A stretch of DNA of 64,000 bases from Aphanothece cf. minutissima CCALA 015. Its GTDB lineage: Bacteria > Cyanobacteriota > Cyanobacteriia > PCC-6307 > Cyanobiaceae. Position 1 is the first letter of the stretch, and each line of letters starts with the position of its first letter. Below are positions 53,987-63,610 of the stretch, in pieces. The DNA lies in the NCBI GenBank assembly GCA_003003925.1, contig PVWP01000002.1, positions 248,001-312,000 of the forward strand, read 5' to 3'. Under the pieces are notes generated by a model. It saw only the letters and a program-made list of their open reading frames with translations, searched no databases and was not told the origin of the DNA. The translations under genes and the position numbers were made by a program.

Positions 53987-54903
53987 CAGGCGTCGATGCG
54001 GATGCGGGTGACCCAGTGGTCATAGGAGGGATCACGGCCCTCCGTGATCGCTGTCAGGCGGTCGCGCAGACGCTCCATCACCGGGCGGTGGCTGGAGAGG
54101 TCGGTGGACTCGATCCGGCGCACCGGGGTGACCCGGGCGGCGGTGCCGCTGAGGAACACCTCGTCGGCGATCATCAGTTCGGTCTTGTCGACGGCCCGCT
54201 CGAGCACGGGGATGTCCATCGAGCGGGCAAGCTCCATGATGCTGGCCCGGGTGATGCCCTCGAGGATGTCCTGATCGACGCCCGGGGTGATCAGCACGCC
54301 GTCCCGGACGATGAACAGGTTCATGCCGCTGGCCTCGCTCACCTTGCCGCGGCTGTTGAGCAGCAGGGCCTCATCGAAGCCGCTCTTGACGGCTTCCGTC
54401 TTGGCCAGGGAGCTGGTGATGTAGGCGCCGCTGATCTTGCCCCTCAGGGGCAGGGAGCGGTCCTCCTGGCGGCACCAGCTGCTGATCCGGCAGCTCACCC
54501 CCTCGGGGGAGAGATAGTCGCCCATCTCGATGCCGTAGATGAGGAAGTCCGTCTGGATGTTGTGCAGCCGCGGGGCGATGCCCAGGTCGCTGGTGTAAAC
54601 GAACGGCCGCAGGTAGATCGGGCAGGTGGGCCGGTTGGCCTGCAGAAAGGCGTGGATGGCGTTGTGGATCGTCTCCTCCGGCAGTTCCGTCAGCAGCAGC
54701 CGGGCGCTCTGGCTGAGGCGGCGGGCATGGCGATCGGCGCGGAACAGCAGGATCTCGTTGTTGTCGGCGGGGTTGGGGAGGGCCCGCATGCCGCCGAAGG
54801 CGCCCGTGCCGTAATGCAGCGCATGGGTGGCCACCGAGAGGGTGGCCTCGGCGAAGGGGACGCATTGTCCGCCGAACCAGGCATAGGGCAGGAACTGGTG
54901 CAT
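53986..54903 (-). CDS. ilvE: Branched-chain amino acid aminotransferase
   Basis: A 305-residue class IV PLP enzyme. It makes valine, leucine and isoleucine from their keto acids, completing the pathway that ilvD serves. It begins [20 protein letters not shown] and has [15 protein letters not shown]. The PLP lysine is in [20 protein letters not shown] (near 155-175). [10 protein letters not shown] and the C-terminal [12 protein letters not shown] are intact. One-base overlap with metH suggests co-expression. Divergent from cobN with only 53 bases between, so both promoters are packed in that gap. Confidence 0.96.
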   Translation of the reverse strand: MHQFLPYAWFGGQCVPFAEATLSVATHALHYGTGAFGGMRALPNPADNNEILLFRADRHARRLSQSARLLLTELPEETIHNAIHAFLQANRPTCPIYLRPFVYTSDLGIAPRLHNIQTDFLIYGIEMGDYLSPEGVSCRISSWCRQEDRSLPLRGKISGAYITSSLAKTEAVKSGFDEALLLNSRGKVSEASGMNLFIVRDGVLITPGVDQDILEGITRASIMELARSMDIPVLERAVDKTELMIADEVFLSGTAARVTPVRRIESTDLSSHRPVMERLRDRLTAITEGRDPSYDHWVTRIRIDA

Positions 54904-54956
54904 GGAAGGCGGTGGCGACGATGCGATCTTCTCATCGCGTTCGGCAGGATGGGGGC

Positions 54957-57900
54957 ATGCATCGACTCGCGTCCATCGCCGGGGACAGGACGGAGGACGA
55001 CGGCGGCCTCTTCGTGGAGCAGCCAGCGGCGCCGGTGGTGCTGCTCAGCAGTGCCGACACGGATCTGCTGGCGGTGGCCCAGCTGCTCGCGGCCGAACCG
55101 GAGCTGCTGCCCGGGGAGCTGCGGGCCCTGAACCTCTCGGCCCTGCAGCACCCGGCGGTGATCGATCACTACGTGGCCACCAGCCTGGCCAGCACCCGGC
55201 TGGTGGTGGTGCGGCTGCTGGGGGGAAGGGGCCACTGGAGCTACGGGCTGGAGTGCCTGCGGCAGTGGGCCGCCGCCGCACAGGGCCGCCAGCTGCTGGT
55301 GCTGGCCGGCACCGCCGAGGAGGAGCGGGCCCTGGCCTGCCTCGGCAACCTCGACGGTCCGCTGGCGTCGGCCTGTGCGGCCTGCCTGCGGGAGGGGGGG
55401 GCGGCCAACCTGCGCCTGCTGCTGCGGACCCTGGCCGGCCTGCTGGCCGGCGAATCACCCGAGCCCCCATGGCCCGTCCCGGCCGCCGATCCCCTCCCCC
55501 ACGACTGGCGTGACGAGCCCGGCTCCCGGGTGGGGGTGATCCTCTACCGGGCCCTCTGGCAGGCGGGGGATCTGGCCCTGATGGAGGCGCTGCTGGAGGC
55601 CCTGCGCGCCCGGGGGCTGGCGCCGCGGGCCCTGTGGGTGAGCAGCCTGCGGGATGGGGCCGTGCAGCGGGGGGTGGGCGATCTGCTGGCCCGGGAGGGG
55701 GCGGAGGCGGTGCTCTGCGGCACGGGTTTCGCCTCGGTGTCGTTCGAGGAGGCGGGGCTGGGGGCGCCCCTGTGGGAACGGCTGGGGGTGCCGGTGCTGC
55801 AGGTGCTCTGCAGCGGCCGCAGCCGCGACGCCTGGCGCTCCAGCAGCATCGGCCTGGCCCCCCTGGACCTCAGCCTCCAGGTGGCCCTGCCGGAGCTGGA
55901 CGGGCGCCTCACCACCCGGGTGGGGGCCTTCAAGGAATGGAGCGCCACCAGCGACAGCCTGGCCACGGCCCTGCACCGTTACGTACCCGACCGGGAGCGC
56001 CTCGACTGGATCGCCCGCCTCACCGGCGCCTGGATCGACCTGCGCCGCACCCCGGCCGCCGGGCGCCGCGTGGCCCTGGTGCTGGCCAACTACCCCAACC
56101 GCAACAGTCGCCTGGCCAACGGCGTCGGTCTCGACACCCCGGCCAGCGCCGCCCTGATGCTGGGCTGGCTGGCGGAGGCCGGCTACGACCTGGGGGCGGC
56201 CGTGGATCTGCCGAACGACGGCGATGTCCTCATCCACCGGCTGCTGGAGGGCCGCAGCAACGATCCGGAGAGCGGCCACCGTCCCCCCCTGGACCACCTG
56301 CCCCTCGCCACCTACCAGGCCTGGTATGCCACCCTGCCGCCGGAGGGCCGCCAGCGGCTGGAGGCGGTCTGGGGGCCGCCCGAGGCCGACGCGGGCCTGG
56401 AGCCGGCGGTGCTGGCCGACGGGGTCATGGGCCCGGCCTTCCCGGTGCGCGGGCTGCGGTTCGGCCGGGTGCTGCTGCTGATCCAGCCCGAGCGCGGCTA
56501 CGACCGGGATCCCAGCCTCAGCTACCACAGCCCTGATCTGCCCCCCACCCACGCCTACCTGGCCCAGTACCTCTGGCTGCGCCAGGGCTTCGGCGCCCAG
56601 GCGGTGGTGCACGTGGGCAAGCACGGCAACCTGGAATGGCTGCCCGGCAAGGGGTTGGGGCTGTCCCAGGACTGCTTCCCCGAGTGGGCCCTCGGCCCCC
56701 TGCCGCACCTCTATCCGTTCATCGTCAACGACCCGGGCGAGGGCAGCCAGGCCAAGCGCCGTGCCCAGGCCGTGATCCTCGACCACCTGACCCCTCCCCT
56801 GGGTCGGGCCGGGCTGCACGGCGATCTGCAGGGCCTGGAGGCCCTGCTGGATGAGTACTGGGAGGCGCGCCAGCTGGGCAGCGCCCGGGCGCCGCTGCTG
56901 CGGGAGCGCCTGGGCCAGCGGCTGCTGGAGTTGCAGCTGCCCGCCACGGCCCAACCGGATCTGGACGGCCAGCTGGAGGCGGCTGACGGCTACCTCTGCG
57001 AGCTCAAGGAGGCCCAGATCCGCCTCGGCCTGCACACCTTCGGCACCCTGCCGGCGCCGGCCAGGCTGGCGGAACTGCTGCTGTGCCTGGCGCGGGCGCC
57101 CCAGGCGGGGGTGCCGGGTCTCACGCAGGCCCTGGCCCTCGATCTGGGCCTGGATCTGGACCCCTGGTCCGATCCGGAGGAGGCGCCCCTCTCCACTGCC
57201 GACCGCGGCCGCCTCACCGCCCTCCGGGGGAGCGGCCCCCGGCTGCGCCATGCCGGCGACGGGGTGGCCCTGCTGGAGGCCTGCGCCCTGGGGCTGGTGG
57301 AGGCGGAGCTGGGCGGAGCCCCCGGGAGAGCGGCGGTGGCGCCGGAGACGCCCGTGGTGCCTGGGGTGCCCGTTGTGCCGGGGTCGGCCACCGAACGGGC
57401 GCTGGGGCACCTGCGCCGGGCCCTGCTGCCGCCCCTGCTGGCCTGCGGCGCGGCGGAGCGGCAGTCCCTGCTCACCGGCCTGGCCGGGGGCCGCATCGCC
57501 GCCGGACCTTCGGGGGCGCCCACCCGCGGGCGGCCAGACCTGCTGCCGACGGGGCGCAACTTCTACAGCGTCGATCTGCGTGGTCTGCCGACGGAGGCCG
57601 CCTGGGACCTGGGACGGCGCAGCGCCGAACTGCTGCTGCAGCTCCATCTCCAGGAGGAGGGGGACGACCTGCGCAGCCTGGCTCTCTCGGTCTGGGGCAC
57701 CGCCACCATGCGCAACGGCGGTGAGGACATCGGCCAGGCCCTGGCCCTGATGGGCGTGCGCCCCGTCTGGGATGGCCCCACCCGCCGGCTGGTGGACGTG
57801 GAGGTGATTCCCCTGCGCCTGCTCGGCCGGCCACGGGTGGACGTCACCCTGCGGATCTCCGGCCTGTTCCGTGATGCCTTTCCCCAGCTGGTGGGCTGGT

Positions 57901-58736
57901 TCAACCGGGCCACCCGCCTGGTGGCCGGCCTCGACGAGGCCCCCGAAGACAACCCCCTGGCGGCCTCGGCCCGGCAGGAGGGTCATGGGGGGCGCATCTA
58001 CGGCTCAGCGCCCGGGGCCTACGGGGCCGGGCTGCAGGGCCTGATCGACAGCGGCCACTGGGAGGAGCGCGGTGACCTGGGCGAGGCGTTCCTGAACTGG
58101 AGCGCCTGGCGCTACGACGGTGATCCGGGCGACACCGCCGGCGGCGGCGCCATCGAGGCCAGGGCGGATCGGGCCGGGCTGGAACGGCGCCTGGCCTCGG
58201 TGCAGGTGGTGCTGCACAACCAGGACAACCGGGAGCACGACCTGCTCGATTCCGACGACTACTACCAGTTCCAGGGGGGGCTGAGCGCCGCCGCCGAGAC
58301 GCTCCAGGGCCGGGCCCCCGCCCTCTGGTTCGGCGACCACTCCCGCAGCCAGCGCCCCCGGCTGCACCGGCTTGAGCGCGAGTTCGACAAGGTGCTGCGC
58401 TCCCGGCTGCTGAATCCCCGCTGGATCGCCGCCATGCAGGAGCACGGCTACAAGGGCGGCTTCGAGATGGCCGCCAGCCTCGATTACCTGTTCGCCTACG
58501 ACGCCAGCACCGGGCGCGTCCCTGACTGGGGCTACGGCGCCATCAGCGCCGCCTGGCTGGAGGACGGGGCCGTGCGGGCGTTCCTGGGACGCGCCAACCC
58601 CTGGGCCCTGCGGGACATGGCCGAGCGGCTTCTCGAGGCGCACCATCGCGGCCTCTGGGACGGGGCCGATCCGGAGCGGCTGGAGCGGCTGCGGCAGCTG
58701 GTGCTGGAGAGCGAGAGCCTGGTGGAGCAGCGCTGA
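54957..58736 (+). CDS. cobN: Cobaltochelatase subunit CobN
   Basis: A 1259-residue large chelatase subunit, homologous to ChlH/BchH but clearly of the CobN branch. It inserts cobalt into hydrogenobyrinic acid a,c-diamide in the aerobic route of cobalamin synthesis. Conserved features include HVGKHGNLEWLPGKGLGLS (about 550-570), PFIVNDPGEGSQAKRRAQA and the GYKGGFEMAASLDYLFAYDA near the C-terminus. A less conserved linker near 790-830 carries VVPG repeats. No CobS or CobT gene is seen here; cyanobacteria are thought to use ChlI/ChlD-like AAA+ subunits. ATG 54957 is used. Confidence 0.93.
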   Translation: MHRLASIAGDRTEDDGGLFVEQPAAPVVLLSSADTDLLAVAQLLAAEPELLPGELRALNLSALQHPAVIDHYVATSLASTRLVVVRLLGGRGHWSYGLECLRQWAAAAQGRQLLVLAGTAEEERALACLGNLDGPLASACAACLREGGAANLRLLLRTLAGLLAGESPEPPWPVPAADPLPHDWRDEPGSRVGVILYRALWQAGDLALMEALLEALRARGLAPRALWVSSLRDGAVQRGVGDLLAREGAEAVLCGTGFASVSFEEAGLGAPLWERLGVPVLQVLCSGRSRDAWRSSSIGLAPLDLSLQVALPELDGRLTTRVGAFKEWSATSDSLATALHRYVPDRERLDWIARLTGAWIDLRRTPAAGRRVALVLANYPNRNSRLANGVGLDTPASAALMLGWLAEAGYDLGAAVDLPNDGDVLIHRLLEGRSNDPESGHRPPLDHLPLATYQAWYATLPPEGRQRLEAVWGPPEADAGLEPAVLADGVMGPAFPVRGLRFGRVLLLIQPERGYDRDPSLSYHSPDLPPTHAYLAQYLWLRQGFGAQAVVHVGKHGNLEWLPGKGLGLSQDCFPEWALGPLPHLYPFIVNDPGEGSQAKRRAQAVILDHLTPPLGRAGLHGDLQGLEALLDEYWEARQLGSARAPLLRERLGQRLLELQLPATAQPDLDGQLEAADGYLCELKEAQIRLGLHTFGTLPAPARLAELLLCLARAPQAGVPGLTQALALDLGLDLDPWSDPEEAPLSTADRGRLTALRGSGPRLRHAGDGVALLEACALGLVEAELGGAPGRAAVAPETPVVPGVPVVPGSATERALGHLRRALLPPLLACGAAERQSLLTGLAGGRIAAGPSGAPTRGRPDLLPTGRNFYSVDLRGLPTEAAWDLGRRSAELLLQLHLQEEGDDLRSLALSVWGTATMRNGGEDIGQALALMGVRPVWDGPTRRLVDVEVIPLRLLGRPRVDVTLRISGLFRDAFPQLVGWFNRATRLVAGLDEAPEDNPLAASARQEGHGGRIYGSAPGAYGAGLQGLIDSGHWEERGDLGEAFLNWSAWRYDGDPGDTAGGGAIEARADRAGLERRLASVQVVLHNQDNREHDLLDSDDYYQFQGGLSAAAETLQGRAPALWFGDHSRSQRPRLHRLEREFDKVLRSRLLNPRWIAAMQEHGYKGGFEMAASLDYLFAYDASTGRVPDWGYGAISAAWLEDGAVRAFLGRANPWALRDMAERLLEAHHRGLWDGADPERLERLRQLVLESESLVEQR

Positions 58737-58760
58737 ACCAGGCTCCCGGCGGCGCTGGGA

Positions 58761-59297
58761 TCAGAGCTCCAGATCCCTCACCATGGAGCGGAACGGATCG
58801 GTGGTGCCGGGCTTGGCCGGCGCCTGGGAGCCTGCGGGCTGGCCCTGGGCCTCGGCCTCCTTCTGCTGCTTGGCCGCCGCCGGACCACCGGGCAGGTTGG
58901 TGGGGGTGACGGCCGCCCCCTTCATGCGCTGGCCGAGCTCGGCGGCGCTCATCTGCTGGGCGAAGGTCTTCTTGACGGGCTTGGGGATGCCGCCGGTGAG
59001 GTTGACCGACCCCTTTTCGGTGGGCTGGACGCCGGCCAGACCGGGGGTCATCTTCTCGACCCGGGCCTCCATCGAGGCCACCTCCGCCACCATCTCCTTG
59101 TCACCCGGGCTGTCGGCGTTGCCGGGGAAGGTGTGGCGGATCGTGTTGGACCGCTTCATGAACTTGACATCCCCGAGGCTGCTGGAGGCCTCGGGATCGA
59201 GGAAGAAGGTCTCGGCCTTGGGTTTGGCCTTGGCGGCAGCCTCGGGCTTGCTCACCGAAGCGGCACGGGAACCGAACAGACGATCGAACAGACCCAT
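58761..59297 (-). CDS. Conserved hypothetical protein, largely disordered
   Basis: A 178-residue protein starting MGLFDRLFGSRAASVSK. Residues about 20-115 include FLDPEASSSLGDVKFMKRSN and MVAEVASMEARVEKMTPG; the rest is rich in Lys, Ala, Pro, Gln and Gly and likely disordered. The amphipathic N-terminus could be a membrane or protein docking helix. Function unknown. Converges on cobN with 24 bases between the stops. Confidence 0.6.
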   Translation of the reverse strand: MGLFDRLFGSRAASVSKPEAAAKAKPKAETFFLDPEASSSLGDVKFMKRSNTIRHTFPGNADSPGDKEMVAEVASMEARVEKMTPGLAGVQPTEKGSVNLTGGIPKPVKKTFAQQMSAAELGQRMKGAAVTPTNLPGGPAAAKQQKEAEAQGQPAGSQAPAKPGTTDPFRSMVRDLEL

Positions 59298-59326
59298 CGA
59301 CGCAAGGAGGAAGGTGTCAGCAAACC

Positions 59327-59995
59327 CTAGCGGCCGCGGAGCACCAGCCCATGGGTATCCGTACCACAACTCATCAGAAGGCCCCGACGCTCCAGGTCGG
59401 CGGCGATCGCGTCGCACACCAGCGGCGTCGGCTGCCAGCGGCTCTGCATGGCGTAGTCGTACCAGACCTCGGCGCCGTCGAAGCCCAGATCCGCTGCCGC
59501 CGCGATCAGGCGCTGGTGGGGCAGCCGGTAGCGGGCGGGGTGGGCCAGCAGCACCAGGCCCCCGGCCGCGCGGATCGCCGTCACCACCGCCTCGGCCCGC
59601 AGGGCCGGCCCCACCACGGAGGTGCCCTGCAGGTAGGGGTGGAGGGAGGGGTGCTCCTCGGCGAAGCCCAGCCCGAGCACATGGACCAGGCAGCCCTCCA
59701 GCAGGCAGCTGATCTCCACCCCGCGCCAGAGGGTGGGGGTGGCCGCCCCCCGGCGGCGGTGGTCCTCCAGGGCGGCGCTGATGGCGCCATGGGCCGCCAG
59801 GCCGTGGTGGTCGGTGACGGCCAGGTGCTCCAGGCCGATGGCCACGGCCTCGGCCGCCAGATCCTGGGGATGGAGGCTGCCGTCGCTGCAGATCGTGTGG
59901 CAGTGGAAGTTGAACCGGTCCGGGCAGCTGTCAGCCCGCACCTGGCGCAGCACCGGGGTCAGGGGATGGGCGAGAGCCTCAGGCCGCAGCACCAC
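59327..59995 (-). CDS. PHP-domain phosphoesterase
   Basis: A 222-residue PHP metal-dependent phosphoesterase. Metal ligands are in FNFHCHTICSDGSLHP, LAVTDHHGLAAHGA, LVLLAHPARYRLPH and MSCGTDTHGLVL. Related enzymes act on 3',5'-nucleotide bisphosphates or similar; the substrate is not known here. GTG 59995 is used (a second GTG follows at once), overlapping the hemJ stop by 17 bases, so the gene is coupled to hemJ. Confidence 0.87.
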   Translation of the reverse strand: MVLRPEALAHPLTPVLRQVRADSCPDRFNFHCHTICSDGSLHPQDLAAEAVAIGLEHLAVTDHHGLAAHGAISAALEDHRRRGAATPTLWRGVEISCLLEGCLVHVLGLGFAEEHPSLHPYLQGTSVVGPALRAEAVVTAIRAAGGLVLLAHPARYRLPHQRLIAAAADLGFDGAEVWYDYAMQSRWQPTPLVCDAIAADLERRGLLMSCGTDTHGLVLRGR

Positions 59996-60602
59996 CGCTC
60001 TCCTGCTGGGCCAGCCGTTCGGCGCGCAGCCGCCGCCAGCGGGCATAGAACTGGATCGAGCCGGCCATGAACACCACCAGGGCCACCAGGAACCAGGTGG
60101 CGGCACCGGTGGGGAACTGGGCCTTGAAGACCACCAGCATCACCACCAGCACCAGCATCAGGGTGGGGAGTTCGTTGAGAGCGCGCAGCTGGCGGCCGCT
60201 CCAATGGCATTCGCCGCGCTGCAGCTGGCCCATCAGCCGGTAGCAGAGGTGGTGGTAGACGAGCAGGCCCGCCACGACGGCCAGTTTGGCGTGCATCCAG
60301 GCCTGCTTCAACCAGGCCGGTTCCACCAGCAGCAGACCCACGGCCATGGTCACAGCCACCACCATGCCCGGGGTGGTGATGATGTTGGCCAGACGTCGCT
60401 CCATCAGCCCGTACTGCTCCTCGAAGGCCTGGCGAACAGGCGGCTCCAGCTCGGCGGCTTCCCGGTGGTAGATGAACAGGCGCACCAGGTAGAACAGCCC
60501 GGCGAACCACACCACCACTCCGACAATGTGGAGGGTCTTGAACCAGAGGTAGGCCTCGGGGGGCCAGGTCAAGGCGAGGGTCAGGGGCAGGGACAGCGTC
60601 AT
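59979..60602 (-). CDS. hemJ: Protoporphyrinogen IX oxidase HemJ
   Basis: A 207-residue membrane protein with four to five spans. HemJ oxidises protoporphyrinogen IX to protoporphyrin IX in most cyanobacteria. The essential histidine region is YLWFKTLHIVGVVVWFAGLF (about 18-37); IYHREAAELEPP and AWMHAKLAVVAGLLVYHHL supply more His residues; C-terminal WRRLRAERLAQQ is cytoplasmic. The PHP gene overlaps its end. Confidence 0.93.
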   Translation of the reverse strand: MTLSLPLTLALTWPPEAYLWFKTLHIVGVVVWFAGLFYLVRLFIYHREAAELEPPVRQAFEEQYGLMERRLANIITTPGMVVAVTMAVGLLLVEPAWLKQAWMHAKLAVVAGLLVYHHLCYRLMGQLQRGECHWSGRQLRALNELPTLMLVLVVMLVVFKAQFPTGAATWFLVALVVFMAGSIQFYARWRRLRAERLAQQESGGAAA

Positions 60603-60674
60603 GTCAGGGCCCGAGGAAGCGCGTTGCGCGGCGGACCGCCAAGTTAGTCGCCGCCGGGTGGGCGGCGGCGAAGC

Positions 60675-60992
60675 TCAGCCCTCCCCCACCAGGCGGCAGC
60701 AGCGGCGGGCCACGGCGGCGCTGTAGGCCCGGTCCACGGGCCCCAGCCGCGGACTGATGGCGCCATCGCGGCAATCCACCACGATCCGTTCCCGCCGGCT
60801 CTCCTGGTCGCTGACCCGCAGCCTCAGCTGCCAGTGGTGCTTGGCGCTGCGGCTGATCTCGTCCCCGCAGACCGGACCGACGCACAGGCCCGGAGACGCC
60901 ACCACCGGCGCCGGAACCAACGGCAGCAGCAGCAGGGCCATCAGCAGGCCAGCCCAGACCCCCGCTCCCCAGGCGCGCACGGCTGGCCTCAT
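60675..60992 (-). CDS. Small exported protein, unknown function
   Basis: A 105-residue protein with a signal peptide (about 1-33, ending PAPVVAS). The mature part has five or six cysteines ([26 protein letters not shown]), beta-rich, probably disulfide-bonded in the periplasm or lumen. ATG overlaps the uvrC stop (ATGA), so translation is coupled to uvrC. No family recognised. Confidence 0.6.
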   Translation of the reverse strand: MRPAVRAWGAGVWAGLLMALLLLPLVPAPVVASPGLCVGPVCGDEISRSAKHHWQLRLRVSDQESRRERIVVDCRDGAISPRLGPVDRAYSAAVARRCCRLVGEG

Positions 60993-63025
60993 CCCGCCAG
61001 CTCCAGGGGTTCCCCCTGGGGGGCCTCGGCCTCATCGGCCCCGTCCATGGGGGGGTGGAAGTGCTCCCACACCTGCCGGGCCAGGGCCGGCCCCATGCCG
61101 GGGACGGCGGCGATCTGCTCGGGGCTGGCCAGCTGGATGGCGTCGATGGAGCGGAAGTGGGCCAGCAGGTCCTTGACGCGCTTGGGGCCCAGGCCGGCGA
61201 TGTCGCTGAGGCGGGAGCGCTTCATCCGCTCCCCCCGCTGCTGGCGGTGGAAGCTGACGGCGAAGCGGTGGGCCTCGTCCCGCAGGCGCCGCAGCAGCAC
61301 CACCCCCAGCTGGTCGGCCTCGGTGTCGAGGGGCTGGCTGGCGCCGGGCAGGTACACCTCCTCCCGCTGCTTGGCCAGGGAGCACACCGTCAGCTCCTCG
61401 TGCAGGTCAAGCTCCCGCAGGGCCTCCATCACCGCCGACAGCTGGCCCTTGCCGCCATCGATCATCACCACGTCGGGCCAGTCGCTGAGGCCATCGGTGT
61501 GCAGGGCCGAGGCGCCGGCCTTCCGCAGGGCGCCCAGGTCGGCCCCCTCCGCCTTCGCCTGCGACCAGCGCCGGAAGCGCCGTCGCATGATCTCCGCCAT
61601 GGCCATGAAGTCATCGGAGTGGCCGGCGCGGATGCTGCTGCTGCGGATCCGGTACTTGCGGTAGTGCTGCTTGGCCGGCAGGCCGTCGATGAACACCACC
61701 TGGGAAGCCACCGCATCGCTGCCCTGGATGTGGCTGATGTCGTAACCCTCGATCCGGCGCGGCGGCACCGGCAGCTCCAGCAGCTGGGCCAGGTCCTCGG
61801 TGGCCAGCAGCTGCTGCTCCGCCCCCCGCTGGGCCCGGGCCAGCTCGAATCCGGCGTTGCGCTCCACCAGCTCGATCAGATCCGCCTTCTGGCGCCGCTG
61901 GGGCACGGCGAGCCGCACCTTGCGGCCCCGCCGTTCCGCCAGCCAGTCGCCGATCAGCTCCTGCGCCGGCAGCGGGTGCTGCAGCAGCAACTCGGGCGGG
62001 ATCTCCACCGGGTCCACCTGGCTGTAGTGCTCCTCGACCACCCGCTGCAGCACCTCCGCCGGGGTGGCGATCGCCGCGTCGGCGGTGTAGCCCAGGCGCC
62101 CCACCAGCTTGCCGGCGCGCATCTGGAAGATCTGCACGGCCGCCACCCGCTCGTCCGACGCCAGGGCGATCACATCGCGGCTGATGGAACTGTCCCCCAG
62201 GCTCATCTTCTGGTCGGCGGTGAGCAGGTCGAGGCCCTGCAGCTGGTCGCGCACCCGGGCGGCGGCCTCGAAGTCGAGCCGCTCGGCATAGCGCTCCATC
62301 TGCTGCCGCAGCAGGTCCAGCAGTTCATCGTTGCGGCCCTGGAACACCATCGCCACCTTGCGCAGGATGCGGTGGTACTCCTCGGAGCCGATCTTCTCCT
62401 GGCAGACCCCGGGGCAGCGGCCGATGTCGTAGTTGAGGCAGGTGCGGTCGCGGTAGAGGGGCTGGGGCCGCTGGCGCAACGGAAACACCCGCTTGACCAC
62501 GGCCAGGGTGCGGCGCAGCAGGCCCACATCCACGTAGGGCCCGTAGAAGCGGTCGAGGGGGCTGCGCAGCCGGCGGCGGCGGGTGATGAAGATGCGGGGG
62601 TAGGCCTCGCTCCAGGTGATGCAGAGGTAGGGGTACTTCTTGTCGTCCTTGAGCAGGACGTTGAAGTGGGGCTGGTGGTTCTTGATCAGGTTCGACTCGA
62701 GCGCCAGCGCCTCCGCCTCGCTGTCGGTGACGATGAACTCGATCTCGCAGACCTGGCGCACCATCAGGGCGATGCGCGGGCTGATGTCGTGGGAGTCGCG
62801 GAAGTAGCTGCGCACCCGCGCCCGCAGGCTCTTCGACTTGCCGATGTAGAGGATGCGGTCGCTCGCATCCCGCATCAGGTAGCAGCCGGGCTCCGCCGGC
62901 AGCTCCCGCAGCCGGGCCGAGAGCCGCTCGCGCTGCAGCAGCAGCGGCCCGACGACGTCACCGCCCGAATGGCCGCTCGGCGTGCCACCCGGAGTGCCGA
63001 CCGGAGTCGCAACCGGTTCAGCCAT
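60989..63025 (-). CDS. uvrC: UvrABC excinuclease subunit C
   Basis: A 678-residue DNA repair nuclease. Order: GIY-YIG domain (about 42-120: [21 protein letters not shown]), cysteine-rich region ([18 protein letters not shown] near 195), UVR domain for UvrB binding ([20 protein letters not shown] near 250), the RNase H-like endonuclease domain ([30 protein letters not shown]), and C-terminal helix-hairpin-helix ([13 protein letters not shown]). The N-terminus has an extra Gly/Pro/Thr-rich stretch. It lies 9 bases after the flavin reductase gene. Confidence 0.96.
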   Translation of the reverse strand: MAEPVATPVGTPGGTPSGHSGGDVVGPLLLQRERLSARLRELPAEPGCYLMRDASDRILYIGKSKSLRARVRSYFRDSHDISPRIALMVRQVCEIEFIVTDSEAEALALESNLIKNHQPHFNVLLKDDKKYPYLCITWSEAYPRIFITRRRRLRSPLDRFYGPYVDVGLLRRTLAVVKRVFPLRQRPQPLYRDRTCLNYDIGRCPGVCQEKIGSEEYHRILRKVAMVFQGRNDELLDLLRQQMERYAERLDFEAAARVRDQLQGLDLLTADQKMSLGDSSISRDVIALASDERVAAVQIFQMRAGKLVGRLGYTADAAIATPAEVLQRVVEEHYSQVDPVEIPPELLLQHPLPAQELIGDWLAERRGRKVRLAVPQRRQKADLIELVERNAGFELARAQRGAEQQLLATEDLAQLLELPVPPRRIEGYDISHIQGSDAVASQVVFIDGLPAKQHYRKYRIRSSSIRAGHSDDFMAMAEIMRRRFRRWSQAKAEGADLGALRKAGASALHTDGLSDWPDVVMIDGGKGQLSAVMEALRELDLHEELTVCSLAKQREEVYLPGASQPLDTEADQLGVVLLRRLRDEAHRFAVSFHRQQRGERMKRSRLSDIAGLGPKRVKDLLAHFRSIDAIQLASPEQIAAVPGMGPALARQVWEHFHPPMDGADEAEAPQGEPLELAG

Positions 63026-63034
63026 GGCGGAGCC

Positions 63035-63526
63035 TCAACCGCCGTACTGCCAGCCCGTGGCGGCCAGTTCCAGGGCGGCGGCGTCGCGGTGCAGGGTCGC
63101 CGACTTCACTTCCCCCACGAAGACGGTGTGGTCGCCATGGGCCACCTGGCCCACCAGGGTGCACTCCACCGCCCCGAGAGCGTCGTCGAGCACCGGCAGG
63201 CCGAGGGGACCGAGCTGGAACGGGGCGGCATCGAAGCGTCCCCCCACCCCCTTCTGGGGTTTGAAGAACACCGCCGCCAGGTCCTTCTGATCGGCGGCCA
63301 GCACGTTGAGGGAGAAGCGGCCGCTGCGCTGGATCATGCCGTTGCTGGTGGAGTCGGCGCGCACCGCCATCACCACCAGGGGGGGCTCGAAGGACCCCTG
63401 GGTGACCCAGCTGGCGGTGAAGCCGTTGACCTCGTCGCCTTCGGCCACCCCGCAGATGAACACACCGTGGGGGATCTTGCGCAGCAGCGTCTTCTTGGCG
63501 GCCGCGTCCAGGGCAACGTCGGTCAT
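63035..63526 (-). CDS. Flavin reductase-like (FMN-binding split-barrel) protein
   Basis: A 163-residue protein of the flavin reductase/split-barrel family. Blocks: KIPHGVFICGVAEGDEVNGF, TASWVTQGSFEPPLVVMAVR and the closing HGDHTVFVGEV. Members bind FMN and reduce it with NAD(P)H; in cyanobacteria some are C-terminal parts of flavodiiron proteins, but here it stands alone. Partner unknown. First gene of a run with uvrC. Divergent from coaD. Confidence 0.88.
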   Translation of the reverse strand: MTDVALDAAAKKTLLRKIPHGVFICGVAEGDEVNGFTASWVTQGSFEPPLVVMAVRADSTSNGMIQRSGRFSLNVLAADQKDLAAVFFKPQKGVGGRFDAAPFQLGPLGLPVLDDALGAVECTLVGQVAHGDHTVFVGEVKSATLHRDAAALELAATGWQYGG

Positions 63527-63610
63527 GGGGTGGGCGGCGGGGATCAGGCGACTCTAGGAACCCGGCCGCGCCCGGGAACCCGCCCGGGCCCTCCTCCATA
63601 GGCTGGGGCG

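Noticed and set aside
50129..54025. Two long plus-strand frames opposite metH
   Set aside because: No recognisable family; the opposite strand is a complete and normal metH.
54904..54956. Search for a cobalamin riboswitch before cobN or ilvE-metH
   Set aside because: The gap is only 53 bases, too short for that riboswitch, and no conserved B12-box is seen.
61055..63601. 848-codon plus-strand frame opposite uvrC
   Set aside because: Antisense shadow of a well supported gene.
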